From: Pictodentalium vernedei
Taxonomy: Eukaryota > Mollusca > Scaphopoda > Dentaliida > Dentaliidae
Assembly (NCBI GenBank): GCA_031216915.1
Contig: CM062297.1
Coordinates: forward strand, 370,339,704 to 370,403,703
DNA length: 64,000 bases
Direction: 5' to 3'
Shown here: one piece after another, positions 1 through 11,070 of the stretch
Layout: every line of letters starts with the position of its first letter
Numbering within the stretch: position 1 is the stretch's first letter
Notes under the pieces: generated by a model
The model's input: only the letters and a program-made list of their open reading frames with translations
Told to the model about the DNA's origin: nothing
Database searches by the model: none
Translations under genes and position numbers: made by a program

Positions 1-37
1 TTATTAAGTCTGTGTGGACTTTCCTTGTCACAATTTT

Positions 38-128
38 TAGGAGAGTCTAGGCACTCTCCCATATATTGTAACAAATCAAAACAAGTGATCAAATTTTGTT
101 GACCAAAAATAATTCAGCACTACACCAG
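38..128. repeat. Right end of a TTAA-class MITE, left end outside the window or degraded
   Basis: A short hairpin (GGAGAGT...ACTCTCC, 38-58) is followed by AT-rich sequence ending CAGCACTACACCAG directly before TTAA at 129-132. The terminus resembles that of the TTAA-flanked MITE at 1657-1897. A related hairpin followed by similar sequence occurs at 59034-59136. No matching left end is visible here. Confidence 0.4.
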
Positions 129-279
129 TTAAAATTTCAGTTGAGTGCTACGAGAAAGCATAGGCAATGCTAAGGCATTACAAATGGCACCTTGTTGCTT
201 TTGAGAGACCTTACATTCTCTGGATTTCATGGAAGTGGGAGGGGAGCATGGATATTCTCTGGTTTTCATGGAACCAGGA

Positions 280-640
280 GGGGCGTGCTGTGGCTCAGTG
301 GTTATGGCATTGAACTTCAAAAGGTCCATGGTTTGATCCCCACCAGGGGTAACTGCATTGTGTCCTTGGGCAAGGCATTTAATCCTGATTGCCCACGTGG
401 GGTGTGCAGTGGCACTGTGTACTAAGGCATACTGCATGTCAATGATGCACTTGTCTTCAACCAATGCTAACCCTGCTTGTGTGGAGTTAGTATGTTGGGG
501 AGTCTGACAGTTGATCGCCATTGCTCGATGTTTCTTTCCAAGTACTCCTGCTTTCTGCACCCATAATACAGTCCGACACAAGGTGACCCTGGCTGTTTAA
601 AGTGTCGTTAAACCCCAATAAATGACTAAATGGAACCGGG
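280..640 (+). repeat. tRNA-headed SINE
   Basis: The head has pol III promoter-like boxes: TGGCTCAGTGG (A-box-like, from 291) and GGTTTGATCCC (B-box-like, 330-340). A conserved body follows, with TGTCCTTGGGCAAGGCA at 361-377, and the tail is AAACCCCAATAAATGAC. The same body recurs at 17630-17955 and 18500-18760 (both minus) and at 62560-62945 (plus). It is a retroposed element, not a functional tRNA gene. Just upstream (218-283) a segment of about 35 bp containing TTCATGGAA is tandemly duplicated. Confidence 0.7.
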
Positions 641-862
641 AATGGACATTTTTTTAACAAAAAAATCTGGGGCACGCTTCGCTAAATCTCTGGTATAATT
701 ACGACCTGTAACTTTCTGGTTGTATTTATCTTTTGAGATTTATGAAAGCAAGAGTTTCCCAGTTGACAGCACGTAAGGTATATAGTAGAACAAACTATAC
801 ATGTTCTTGTGAGTAAAACATTGGACACAAGCAGTTCTAAATACTAATGTTTACGTTGATGC

Positions 863-1115
863 AGGCCTGAAAATAAGCAGTTTGACATTTGCAGAATGAG
901 GTTCCCAGAGGGTGAATTTGATGATGCTATCCCATACAGTGGGCCAATTTATCCTCTGGGTACTTATTTCTGTTATAGTTTTGAGACCCTGATTCAGATT
1001 GAGATTCACAGAGGGTAAATTTAGTGATGCTATCCTGCTGTGCAGGGTAGCATCTCTAAATTCACCCTCTGGGGACCTCATTTTGCAGATGACAATCTGC
1101 TTATTTTCTGGCTTG
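863..1115. mobile_element. Foldback MITE, MULE-type (9-bp target duplication)
   Basis: The ends are inverted repeats about 68 bp long: 866-934 pairs with 1045-1113 with few mismatches. An inner inverted pair (about 1009-1033 with 1045-1070) makes a second hairpin. The element is flanked by the 9-bp direct repeat CGTTGATGC at 854-862 and 1116-1124. A 9-bp duplication and long terminal inverted repeats are typical of Mutator-like elements. It has no coding capacity; open frames here are reflections of the palindrome. Confidence 0.75.
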
Positions 1116-1357
1116 CGTTGATGCCTCCTGTGTCATTTCCCATAGCTTTTTTTGCCCTTATTTTCCTGTATCCAGGAACAGAAATATTTTATTGGAAATG
1201 GGATTTCCCATTATCAAATTAAACCTGTGTACTTTTATTGGTTGTTTTGGAATTTTCAAAATTATTTGCCTCTCTCGCAAGTATTATTCAGACCAACCAT
1301 ACTTTTGTTTTGACCAAGTTTAGAAAAATCAAAGATCTTTCAACTTTTTCATTACAG

Positions 1358-1595
1358 GATGTCTCTTCTCCAGTGATGCAGACCAGTTTAGGAAAAGTCA
1401 AAGTACCTGTTAATCCCCTCGATGATCATTTGGAACTTCATTCATCATCCAGTTCAACAATCACTATCAGTTCTGATCTATTCAATCACAACAATGGACA
1501 TTTTGTTAGATCATATGTGCTTGTACTAAAAGTGTCTTGTCCCGAAAAATTATTTATATCCAACAGAACATGTAATGGTGCTCTGTCTGAGGAAG
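1358..1595 (+). CDS. SUZ12: SUZ12 (Polycomb PRC2 subunit), internal exon A
   Basis: SUZ12 is a core subunit of Polycomb repressive complex 2, the nuclear histone H3 lysine-27 methyltransferase, where it scaffolds EZH2, EED and RBBP4/7. The exon starts after a pyrimidine-rich tract and ATTACAG (AG at 1356-1357) and ends at GAGGAAG before GTATTT (GT at 1596-1597). It encodes 79 residues plus one base. DVSSPVMQTSLGKVKVPVNP matches, by recall, the human stretch [20 protein letters not shown], and HFVRSYVLVLKV matches HMVKSYSLLFRV. In the human protein this lies in the N-terminal C2-like lobe. The leftover G joins the first two bases of the exon at 37532 to make Asp, keeping frame. The open frame continues on both sides only as intron. 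No neighbouring upstream exon was found in 1-1357. Confidence 0.85.
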
Positions 1596-1656
1596 GTATT
1601 TTGTTTTTGCATCTTGAAATTCTTTTGTTTCATCTATTTTTAAATTCAATCCTTAA

Positions 1657-1897
1657 CTGGTAGAGTGCTGGAAGCCCTATTTTGGGCTTTACTAAAAGTG
1701 ACAGGCAATAACTGTCTGTAGCTACATTCTGCCTGAGGAAGCCTTTATTGTCCCTGATATGAATCAGATTTTTTACACAATACCTTGCTCTCTGACATTT
1801 AATTGGATAGTGCCTATAAGGCACTATCCAATTAAAGGTAATAGAGCAGAATATGATGAGCTTTGATTTGTTGTCAGAAAACTCAGCACTTTACCAG
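1657..1897. mobile_element. TTAA-flanked MITE (piggyBac-type target duplication)
   Basis: Terminal inverted repeats CTGGTAGAGTGCTG and CAGCACTTTACCAG (13 of 14 match) are flanked by TTAA at 1653-1656 and 1898-1901. Inside is a perfect palindrome with 18-bp arms around ATA (about 1799-1837). TTAA duplications are diagnostic of piggyBac-type transposition. The element has no ORF, and its termini differ from those of the larger piggyBac-like element starting at 2394. Confidence 0.65.
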
Positions 1898-1901
1898 TTA
1901 A

Positions 1902-2389
1902 AGGCCTGGAGATCTTGTACATTTTTATCTCCTGAAATTTTTTCATGGGATGATATTGCTGTAACTCTGCCAAAGGTCATGGTCACACTGGCCTTGAACT
2001 AACAAATATTCCTGGTTTCTGCTTTGTAATTCAAGTTTCACTTGGCTGATTGAAACCAGACTTGGCATGTGGGGTGACAGGGTTCATACAACCTTGAAAA
2101 GTCATTGAATTTAAGATATTCTCCTTGAATTTTGAAAATACAGAAAATGCCCATGAAAAATCAATCAGACACCTTGAATTTCTCCTTACAATCTGTAGCC
2201 TGTGTTATTAGGGTTCATTATAAACTTTTGATATTTGATAAAAAAATTAATGTAAATAAATTTGTGATGAGTAATAAATGTGAAATGGATCATTCAAATA
2301 AATAAGACTGGGTAAAACCTTGTAGTAAAGTAGTGCGTATTTTTTGGAATAATCAATATTGGATGTGTTTATCCATGGGGGAAAGTGCA
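1902..2389. other. Intron sequence without gene; possible hAT-type end
   Basis: AT-rich intronic sequence. The only structure seen is CAGGGTTCATACAACCTTGAAAAG at about 2082 in outline (CAGGGTTC plus TTGAAAAG words), resembling the left end of the hAT element at 4054. No matching right end was found. Confidence 0.35.
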
Positions 2390-2858
2390 TTAACTCCTAG
2401 CACTCGGTTGTCGAGAAAATCTGACATTTATACATCCCTTAATAAACAGGTCAGCTGATAAATACCAACACTGGGTGGGATTTCCTGCTCTGTTTACCTG
2501 TTAGAACCAATGAAAATCTTTCGAATTCCATTATAATCACAGTGGGTTACTAAAAAAAGTAACGGAGATATTCCCAACTTTTTATCTGACAGAGGGCATA
2601 ATCATCCCAATACAATGTTATGAAAATCCAACTTTTGAGCATCCCATAAAATCTGCCAATGCATAAATTATTGACATTTTTAGGAGGGTCCCCTGACCTG
2701 TTTGCGTCTCAGATCCAATTAAAATCCTTCATTTCCATTATTAATTATAATGAGTTACCAAATGAAGAATATGTTTTTTCAATTTTATGTTCGATAGGGA
2801 GTGGGCTGAATCGTCCTGTTTGAATTGTTTTGAAACAGTGGCGTCTTCAAGTTCAATT

Positions 2859-3148
2859 GAAAATAGGTTGTCTGCGTTTTATGATATTATGGGTGATAAA
2901 GGATATTCTGTTATTTGAAACAGTGAAAGTTCCTCAGATGAAACTTGTCGAAGTGATAATGACTCTGAATCATCGGATGAAAGTGATCATGAAACAGCTG
3001 ATTCATCAACCACGCGTGTAAACAATATGTGCAGTGTTGAAAAAATGCTTGAGTGTTTTCTACGAACATCCATGGCTGAAAGAATTTTGTGAGCCAGCCA
3101 GCATAGAATTTTCATTTGATGGGACTGAACTGGAGTTGGATATTTTTT
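2859..3148 (+). pseudogene. piggyBac-like transposase, N-terminal part (broken)
   Basis: Read with one stop near 2917, this gives an acidic, serine-rich N-terminus (residues such as SESSSDET, DNDSESSDESDHE), typical of piggyBac transposases before the conserved core. A stop at about 3089 and a frame change follow, then SFDGTELELDIF, which runs up to the T-run where the Helitron-like element at 3149 begins. The frame resumes at 9025 with KFIDENFIEL, a natural continuation of the piggyBac pre-catalytic segment. The true start is not identifiable. Confidence 0.6.
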
Positions 3149-4053
3149 AGCTCACCTTGACAAAGTCAAGCTGAGCTAATCTCATTGCCCTCCGTCTGCC
3201 GTCCGTCCGTCAGCACCTTGTTTTGGTCTTCTGCTCCAAAACCACTGGGCCAATTCAAGTGGAAGTTTGTGATTGATGGTCCCGAAGGGGCATTGCATTT
3301 TTTGTTCAACTCAACATGCCCAGCCCCATAGGGATCGGGTGGGGAAAAATGCTCCAAAATATTTTTAAAATCTTCTCATGAACTAGTGGGTACAATGACT
3401 TGATATTTGTTATGGAGCTTCCTTTTGAGGTGTAGAATCAAGTTTGTTCAAACGAAGTTCGTGAAGCAATATTTGGCATTGTAATGGGAGGGGTAAGATT
3501 TTTGGCCCCACCCAAAATTTCTCTTTTGTGAACCGATGGTCCGGTTTAAACCAAATTTGTGGTATTATTGGGTCACAAGTACTTGACTCGTGCAAAAACA
3601 AAAATTCCCGCATCCTCATGGGAACCCCAGGAGCTAAAAATATTAATATTTTCAAACGCCCATATTTCCGAAACCACACAGAACAGAGAGCTGATACTAG
3701 GTATGAAACATCCTTAGGACCAGTAGAATTGAATTGTCAAAAAAAATTGCCATCGGTTACGTTAGGGTGTTCTGTAGAGGGCATCGAAAAAATGCTGAGT
3801 CAGCATATTTGCAAAAATTTTTAAAAATCTTTTCTCCAGAACCAATTGTCAGAATCTTTTGATATTCAGTATACAGCATTCATAGGTGGGTCAGATACAA
3901 GTTTGTTAAAATAAAGCCCATTGGGTCATATTTGTTGCTCAATACAGGAGCCCAAATTTTTAACTTAGGGCAATATGGGGAATATTCTTTAAAAATCTTC
4001 TTCTTCAGAACCACCAGTCAGAATCTTTTAATGTTTGGTATACATCATTTTTA

Positions 4054-7000
4054 CAGGGTTCGTACGTGGGTCTTGAAAACTGGAAAAAGTAGGGAAATTT
4101 GGGGCAGTTTGGAAAAGGTCTGGAAAAGGTTTGAAAATATGTGTGTCAAGCCTTGGGGTCTTGAAAAAGTATGGAAATTACTGTTTTTAACAAAGGTGTA
4201 ATCATTCTGAGTAAAAAGAACCAGCATACAAGAATTATTATTTGTCAACGCCCCGCATTCGATAACAGAAAAATTCGGATCGGAAAACTTCGCGCATTTT
4301 CAATGGAATACAACCAAGATATCACAGGTGTTTCAAAGCCGAATGCAGCTCGGAATTACGGAGAATTCCGAAGGTCAAGTCACATGCGCAGTGTGTTTTA
4401 TTGTCTTAGAAATTTCCAACGTGAAGGTCGTTTGTTATTTTTGTATTTGTTTATCATGGGGAAGTGTGTTTTTTCGCTGAAATGGGAAACAGACCCTAGA
4501 TTCAAACAATGGATTTCTCAGGACAAAACTTCGAATAAAAAGGCAATGTGCACAATATGCAGAAAATCATTTGACGTATCGAATATGGGCGAAGCGGCCC
4601 TTCTAAGTCACATGGCAGGTAAAAAACATGCTGCCTTATTGAAAATGAAACAACAACAAAATCATATGGAAGGATTTTTTTCCGTGGCTACGAGAATAGG
4701 TAAGACTCATCTGACACCTGGCAATGATCTTCACGATGTTTCTTCAAAACAAAAACTTGACGCATTGGAAGTGTCTCCCGAACATAGTCATGGAGCCACT
4801 GGCACTGGGGGCGTTTCAACCCTTGGAGACTTTGTTACCGACGAGAGTGTTTTAACAGCAGAAATTTACTGGACTTTGAATATGATGGAAAAACACCATT
4901 CTTACAAGAGTTGTCAGGGTGTTTCTGACGTATTTCGCTTCATGTTTCCTGATAGTCAGATTGCTTCAAAATTTTCTTGTTCAGAGACAAAATCACGCTA
5001 TCTTACAACGTTTGGAATTGCTCCCTATTTTTCAGAGTTGATGCTTTCAAAGATTAAATCTGAAAACCAGTATGTTCTATTATTTGACGAAAATCTGAAC
5101 GATTATTTGCAGTCAAAACAGTTTGACGTTCATGTTCGTTTTTGGGAAGGAAATTGCATCAGAACTCAGTATTACACATCATATTTTTTGGGCCATGCTT
5201 GTGCTGATCATGTTCATGACAAGTTGAAAGAGTGTTGTGAGTCAATTGGACGGAGAGGTATTTTACAACTTTCAATGGATGGTCCGAATGTCAATTGGAA
5301 GGCTTTTAATCAGTTATCAAAAAGTATTGATGAAGAAAATGGTCCAAATCTTTTAAATATTGGAAGCTGTGGGTTACATATAATGCACAATGCATTCAGA
5401 GCTGGAAGCTTGGAGACTGATTGGAATATTGAGGAAACATTCAAGTCATTGTACTGGCTTTTTCATGACTCCCCAGCACGCGGTGAAGATTTTACCAGTA
5501 TTACTGGCTCAAGTGTTTTTCCAAAACAGTTCTGTAAACACAGATGGATTGAAAATGTAGGTGTGTGCGAACGAGTGTTGGAAATTTGGCCTAATATTAA
5601 GAAGTATGTCAAAGAATTAAGCTCATCTTCAACAAAATACACGAAGCCTAAAAATAAATCATTTGACTCTGTTTCTTCTTCATGTGACGACCTGTTGTTT
5701 GAAGTGCGGACAAACATATTTTTATCAATTGCAAGAGATGTAACTCCTTTCTTGTTAAAATATCAAACCGACAAGCCTATGTTACCCCTTATGTGTGAAG
5801 ACTTGTTAAAAACAATGACCCGTTTGCTTGACCTTATTATTAAACATGATACTATGACATCTATTACCTCCATAACAAAACAGATAAATTTTGATATCAC
5901 TGATACTTCATATCATAAAAAGACAGCAAATATCAACATTGGATTTATTGGAGAAAAACTGCTTGAAAATTTAAAAACTGTAAAGAAGCTTTCAGAGAAA
6001 GCTCTCTTTGGTGTCAAATCAGATACTCGTTCTTTTGTAATAAAACTTGTTACCAAATTTTTAGAGAAAGCTCCAGTTAGGTATGGTTTAGTCAGGAATC
6101 TTGGCTGGTTAGTGCCAAAACACATTGTTGAACAATCCGAGTTCTGTGTTAAACAACTCAAGTCGACTCTGAAAATAGTAGAAGAGTCAGGACACATTCT
6201 TGAATCCCAGTGTGACACAATTATAAAGGAATACAATGACTTTCTGATGCAAAAAGCTAATTGTGATGACTTCAAATCATTTAATGAAGCAGAAAAAAGA
6301 CTTGATAACCTATTTTATGCTCATATTGCTAACAATACAGATTTTACACAACTCTGGCAGGTTACAAAAAAAATTCTTGTACTGTCCCATGGACAGGCCT
6401 CTGTGGAGAGAGGCTTCTCTGTCAATAAGGAAATTATTGTTGAAAATATGTCAGAAAAAACTGTTATTGCTCAGAGAATAATAACTGATCACTTGAAACA
6501 TGTTGGTGGTGTCAAAGGGGTAACAGTTAACAAGAAACTATTGCAATCTGCTGCTGCAGCAAGGCAAAGATATCATGCTTTTCTTGATGATGAAAAACGG
6601 CATAAAGTTGAGAAGGAAAAAGGGAATAAAAGGAAATCTCTCTTGAATGAAATCGATGAGTTGAAAGCAAAAAAGAAACGTGTTGAAGGAAACATGAACT
6701 TTCTTTTGAAAAGTGCAGATGATTTTTCAGATAAAGCGGCGCATACAGGAAAGCTGTCTTTCATATCTAAATCGAATGCCCTTCGGCGATCGGCAAGAGA
6801 TAAAGAGGTTGAACTAAAAAATCTTGATGAAGAAATTGACAACAAGCTAAAAGAATATAAAAACTGATTTTTGTTCATGGTGATCTCCATTTGATGCATG
6901 TTAAAGAGTTGGATAATTGGTGTTACTACAGTTGCAGTTTGATTTCTCATTTGATAATTCATTTCTTCAGTTTCATTTGGATCATTGTTACATAATGTTT

Positions 7001-7626
7001 ATGCTATAACCTGCTTAAGCAGCTTTTCAAACTACATGCACATATCTTGTGTATGTTGAAGGATTATTACTGTTAGTGTGGATAATTTCTGAAACTATTT
7101 CAAGTAGAATATATTCTGGCACACCGACTGTCTTGTGGTAAGTTAGACATTTTTACTCTTATGATAAAACAATGTCAAGAAATTTTCATTTAATCTTGAA
7201 GTCCATATGTTGTCCAGAACTACCCATTCATATAACAACAAACCAAGTGCTCTCTAAGAGAGAACTTGCTTTATTGTTATATGGGTGGGACACATTCCTT
7301 ATAGATGTACGCTGAACACCGTATGAAAACAGATTTTCGGCTGTGGGGATTGTACATTTTCATTGGCTGAATACATACATGTTTGCAGCTAATCAACATG
7401 TAGAAACACTGCCAGTTTAGCTACCAGTACCACTTTGTTAGCATATATGTACATGTAGTAATGAACTTTCAAGGGTTGCGGGCCCTAGATTCCACTTGAG
7501 ACGGTGCCTGTGCCTTCGGCATGATGGTAAATGATACGATTTGAGTCTGGAAAAATGGTACGTCAGGTCTGGAAAAGGTATGGAAAAAGTATTGAAATTT
7601 TTGGCCAAAAATGTGTAAGAACCCTG
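4054..7626 (+). mobile_element. hAT-like DNA transposon, apparently complete
   Basis: The ends are CAGGGTTCGTACG at 4054 and TGTAAGAACCCTG ending at 7626, short inverted repeats of the CAGGG type common in hAT elements. Both ends carry subterminal TGGAAAA words in the same orientation (for example TCTGGAAAAGGT near 4117 and 7568), candidate transposase-binding sites. TTTTTA flanks both sides in the host repeat, and the repaired flanks match an uninterrupted unit near 36905. hAT duplications are usually 8 bp, so the exact cut is uncertain. It is 3.57 kb with one long ORF. Confidence 0.75.
4456..6867 (+). CDS. hAT-like transposase, intact 803-codon ORF
   Basis: I chose the ATG at 4456 (A at -3, G at +4); the open frame extends to 4171, but that part lies in the transposon end. 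Near the N-terminus is a zinc finger of the form C-x2-C-x16-H-x5-H (C32, C35, H52, H58), a BED/U1-like DNA-binding finger. The middle has YVLLFDENLNDY and QLSMDGPNVNWKAF, candidates for the first two acidic catalytic residues of the RNase H fold. Near residue 651 is HGQASVERGFS, matching the hAT C-terminal dimerisation block with its catalytic Glu. The last about 130 residues are Lys/Glu-rich and probably coiled coil. There is no stop or frameshift, so the copy may be recent. It would cut and paste its own element in the nucleus. The assignment rests on these motifs only. Confidence 0.75.
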   Translation: MGKCVFSLKWETDPRFKQWISQDKTSNKKAMCTICRKSFDVSNMGEAALLSHMAGKKHAALLKMKQQQNHMEGFFSVATRIGKTHLTPGNDLHDVSSKQKLDALEVSPEHSHGATGTGGVSTLGDFVTDESVLTAEIYWTLNMMEKHHSYKSCQGVSDVFRFMFPDSQIASKFSCSETKSRYLTTFGIAPYFSELMLSKIKSENQYVLLFDENLNDYLQSKQFDVHVRFWEGNCIRTQYYTSYFLGHACADHVHDKLKECCESIGRRGILQLSMDGPNVNWKAFNQLSKSIDEENGPNLLNIGSCGLHIMHNAFRAGSLETDWNIEETFKSLYWLFHDSPARGEDFTSITGSSVFPKQFCKHRWIENVGVCERVLEIWPNIKKYVKELSSSSTKYTKPKNKSFDSVSSSCDDLLFEVRTNIFLSIARDVTPFLLKYQTDKPMLPLMCEDLLKTMTRLLDLIIKHDTMTSITSITKQINFDITDTSYHKKTANINIGFIGEKLLENLKTVKKLSEKALFGVKSDTRSFVIKLVTKFLEKAPVRYGLVRNLGWLVPKHIVEQSEFCVKQLKSTLKIVEESGHILESQCDTIIKEYNDFLMQKANCDDFKSFNEAEKRLDNLFYAHIANNTDFTQLWQVTKKILVLSHGQASVERGFSVNKEIIVENMSEKTVIAQRIITDHLKHVGGVKGVTVNKKLLQSAAAARQRYHAFLDDEKRHKVEKEKGNKRKSLLNEIDELKAKKKRVEGNMNFLLKSADDFSDKAAHTGKLSFISKSNALRRSARDKEVELKNLDEEIDNKLKEYKN

Positions 7627-9024
7627 TTTTTATGAGGGTCAGATTCAAGATTGCTCAAACCAAGTCCCTAGATTAATATTTGGTCTTCCTGTGGAAGCCC
7701 AAATTTTAACTTAGTTCAATATGGGGGATAATTTTTAAAAATCATCTTCAGATCCACCAGTCAAAATGCTTTCGTATTTGGTATACAACATCTCTAGAGG
7801 GGTCAAATTCAAGTTTGTTCAAATCCTGTCCCTAGGTACATATTTGGGCTCCCTATGGTAGCCCAAATTTGAACTTGGTGCAATATCATTAGTTCAATAT
7901 CAGGAAATTTCTTTAAAAATCATCTTCTTCATATCCACCAGTCGGAATGCTTTCATATTTGGTACACAACATCTCTAGGGGGTCAGATTCAAGTTTGTTC
8001 AATTTGAGTGCCTGGGTTAATATTTGGGCTCCACATGGGAACCTGAAATTTAACTTAGTCCAATATGAGGGAATTTCTTCAAAAATCTTCTTCTTCAGAT
8101 TCACCTGTCAGAAACCTTTCATATTTGGTATATAACATCCCTAAGAGGGTCAAATTCAAGTTTGTTCAAATCGGGTCCCTAGGTCTATATTTGGGCACGC
8201 TATGGTAGCCCAAATTTTAACTTAGTGCAATATCAGGAAATTTTTTTAAAAATCTTCTTCTTCATATCGACTAGTCGGAATGCTTTTATATTTGGTATGC
8301 AACATCTCTGGGGAGGAGGGGGGGGGGGGGAGGAGCAGATTCAAGTTTGTTCAATTTGAGTGCTGGGTTAATATTTGGGCTCCACATGGGAACCTGAAAT
8401 TTAACTTAGTGCAATATGAGGAAATTTCTTTAAAAATCTTCCTCTTCAGATCCACTAGTCAGAATGTTTTCATATTTGGTATACAACATCTCTAGGAGGG
8501 TCAGATTCCAGTTTGTTCAAATCGGATCCGTAGGTTAATATTTGGGCTATCTATGGTAGCCCGAATTTTAACTTAGTGCAATATGAAGAAATTTCTTCAA
8601 AATTTTTCTTCTTCAGATCCAACAGTCAGAATGCTTTCATATTTGGTATACATCATTGCTAGGGAGGTCAGATTCAACTTTGTTCAAATCAATAGCCTGG
8701 GTTAATATTTCGGCTCCCTTTGGGAACTGGAATTGGCCATGTAGCTGACGAATTAGAAGTTTTGTATTCAGTACCCTCTAGAGGTGTGTAACTAAGATTA
8801 ATCCCCATAGGTTGTATCAAGGGGCTTCATAGAGGAGCTCCACATTTTACATTATGATCAACTGAAGAAAAGGCATGATGCTCTGACTATTTTTGTCACT
8901 CCTGAGGGCTCAAGGTTTGACAATGTATCCTATGGAGATGGATTACTTAATGTAGACTCATTCTTGGACTCGGTTTATATCGTGTTCTGTTCAAGGTGGG
9001 CACTTAGGCATGGGGCCTTTTGTT

Positions 9025-9935
9025 AAAAATTTATTGATGAAAATTTTATCGAACTTTGTACTTTGCAAACAAATTTATTTGCACAACTGTATTTCGGAAA
9101 AAAAAAACAAAACCTGAAGCCATTTGCACTGGCTCATTCATGGGTAGATACAGATGAGTGTTTAATGAAAGCTTCCATTGGGATTCTTTTGTTTATGGGA
9201 CTCATAAAATTGCTCACATATGACTCCTACTGGTCCACTGATAAGCTGACAGGATTAAAGGGCTTTATAAATATAATGAACCGGAACTACTGGCTTCAAA
9301 TTTGGATGTTTTTTCATGAGGCAGACAACAGGCAAGCACTTCCAAGGGATGATATTGATTTTGATAGAGCAGTAAAAAATTTGCCCGGTTATAAACTTTC
9401 TTGTAAAAAAGTATCAAGAATTATACATCCCTGCACAAGAGTCGACGAGTCCTTCATCGCCTATAAAGGCAGAGCAGGATTTGTGCAGTATATTCCCAAA
9501 AAACCTCTTTTAAGTGGGGCATAAAAGCCTGGACTTTGTGCTAATCGAAAACTGGCTACTGTTACAATTGGGTTTTGTGCACCAGGAAAGTTTCTGGTGA
9601 GACATCCATCACTCAAGGGTGTGCCAAACAACATAAAGCAGGCAGGAAAATTTTTTTTTAAACATGACCATCCCATCTTTGTAAAGGATAACATATTTTT
9701 GTTTGTTTCTTGGATGGATAAAAAACCTTTGACACTCCTCTCATCATTGCACAATACGAAATTGATGGACAAAATTATTAGACCCCAACAGCATGAACAC
9801 CACTAACACACCATCAAGAAACCGAAGGCAGTGGAGGCATACAGCCAATACATGGGTGGGGTTTATCCACTGGACCAAAAAATTGGGACCTACTTATCCG
9901 ATCACAAGACTGTCAAATGGTGGAAAAAGGTTTTT
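9025..9935 (+). pseudogene. piggyBac-like transposase, catalytic core (frameshifted)
   Basis: From KFIDENFIEL this reads through GILLFMGLIKLLTYDSYWS and HPCTRVDESFIAYKGR to FVQYIPKKP, the hallmark DDE core of piggyBac transposases, with the catalytic Asp in VDES. A frameshift near 9512 and a stop near 9540 break it. The next frame holds IKAWTLC and SKTGYCYNWVLC, then WMDKKPLTLLSSLHN (another catalytic region) and finally KPKAVEAYSQYMGGV...KWWKKVF, ending at the T-run where the element at 9936 begins. It is clearly decayed. The family match is strong from several separate blocks. Confidence 0.85.
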
Positions 9936-11067
9936 AGCTTAACTTGACAAAGTCAAGATAAATTATTGCCATCACACATGCAGAAGTCTCTCAGTCAGTT
10001 CACGTTTTCTTTAGCACAGGCTACACTTTGTAGTTCTTGTCCGATCATCACAAAATTTCATATGCAGGTTTGAGGTCACGTCTAGATGAAAATGTCCCCT
10101 TTTGGTAGCAATCGGACAACCGTGATGGCTATGCAGGCCTGAGACCCCAAAACCTTTAGCACAGTCTACAGGTTGTATGCATGAAGGGATTTCATTGTAA
10201 CTTGGTAGAATGACTCTGTATAATGTATAGATGAGAACATCCTATTTTGGTCGGGTTCAGTCAACTGTGACACCCGCAGGGGCATGTTACCTAGATTCCT
10301 TTAGCACTGTCTACAGCTTGCATTTATGAAGGGATTTCATTGTAAATTGGTAGGATGACTTGATATAATGTCTAAATGAGAGCGTCGTATTATGGCCATG
10401 ATCGGTCAGCCGTCCTGGCCACACAGGCACGTGACCTAGATTTGTTTAGCACAGTCTACAGTTTATATTTATAAAGCGATTTCATTGTAACTTGAAAGGA
10501 TAACTCGGTATGATGTCGAGATGAGACTGTCCTATTTTGGTCACGATCGGTCAGCCATTACCGCTGCCTGGTGACGTGACCTAGATTCCTTTAGCACTGT
10601 CTACAGGTTGTTTTTATGAAGGGATTTCATTGTAACTTGGTAGGATAACTTGGTATGATATCTAGATGAGATTTTCCTATTTTGGTCATGATATGTCAAC
10701 CGTGACTGCCAGACCGTCCCATGACCTAGACTCCTTTAGCAAAGTCTATGAGTTATATTTATGAAGGGATTTCATTGTAATTTGGTAGGATGACTCGTTT
10801 TGGAATTATTTTACTGTAACCTGGTTACTTTCGTTGACATACATTGACTGTGAGGGCCTCATTAACCCAGGTCTCAATTCTTTAGTACAGTCTACACCTT
10901 AAATTACTCTTGTTGAAAACAGCATGTAGGGAACTGAAATTAACATATGCTCAATTATCACAATTCTTATCTTATTTCATAATCCTTTCATAAACATTGA
11001 ACATTATCCTTTTCATCAAACACTACACACAGTCAAGATAAGCTACAGTGTCATTGACAATTTCATT
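9936..11067 (+). mobile_element. Helitron-like tandem-array element, family B, copy 1
   Basis: It starts AGCTTAACTTGAC-AAA-GTCAAGAT (5-prime hairpin) after a T-run and ends with GTCAAGATAAGCTACAGTG, a small hairpin GTGTCATTGACA, and TTTCATTG. The core is units of about 140 bp carrying TTTAGCACAGTCTACAG and GGGATTTCATTGTAACTTGG. The same ends bound copy 2 at 32898-34701. It splits the piggyBac core from its C-terminal part, which gives a precise insertion point in a run of T. Confidence 0.65.
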
Positions 11068-11070
11068 GTT

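Larger units (their letters stand above)
3149..9024 (+). mobile_element. Helitron-like tandem-array element, family A, copy 1
   Basis: It starts with AGCTCACC after a T-run, with a hairpin (TTGAC, loop AAA, GTCAA), and ends GGCCTTTTG before TT at 9023. GGTGGGC lies just inside the 3-prime end, inverted to GCTCACC at the start. The core is a set of diverged tandem units of about 165-170 bp (AGATCCACCAGTCAGAAT, TTTGGTATACAACATC, GTTTGTTCAAATC, TTTGGGCTC). It is non-coding. It splits the piggyBac coding sequence and is itself split by the hAT element at 4054-7626. Assignment to Helitron/Helentron-type non-autonomous elements is an inference from architecture. Confidence 0.6.

Noticed and set aside
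291..340. tRNA gene
   Set aside because: A- and B-box-like words are present but no cloverleaf ends or anticodon arm; it is followed by the SINE body and tail.
851..1222. Open frames of 60-76 codons around the foldback MITE
   Set aside because: They are mirror-image readings of the inverted repeat.
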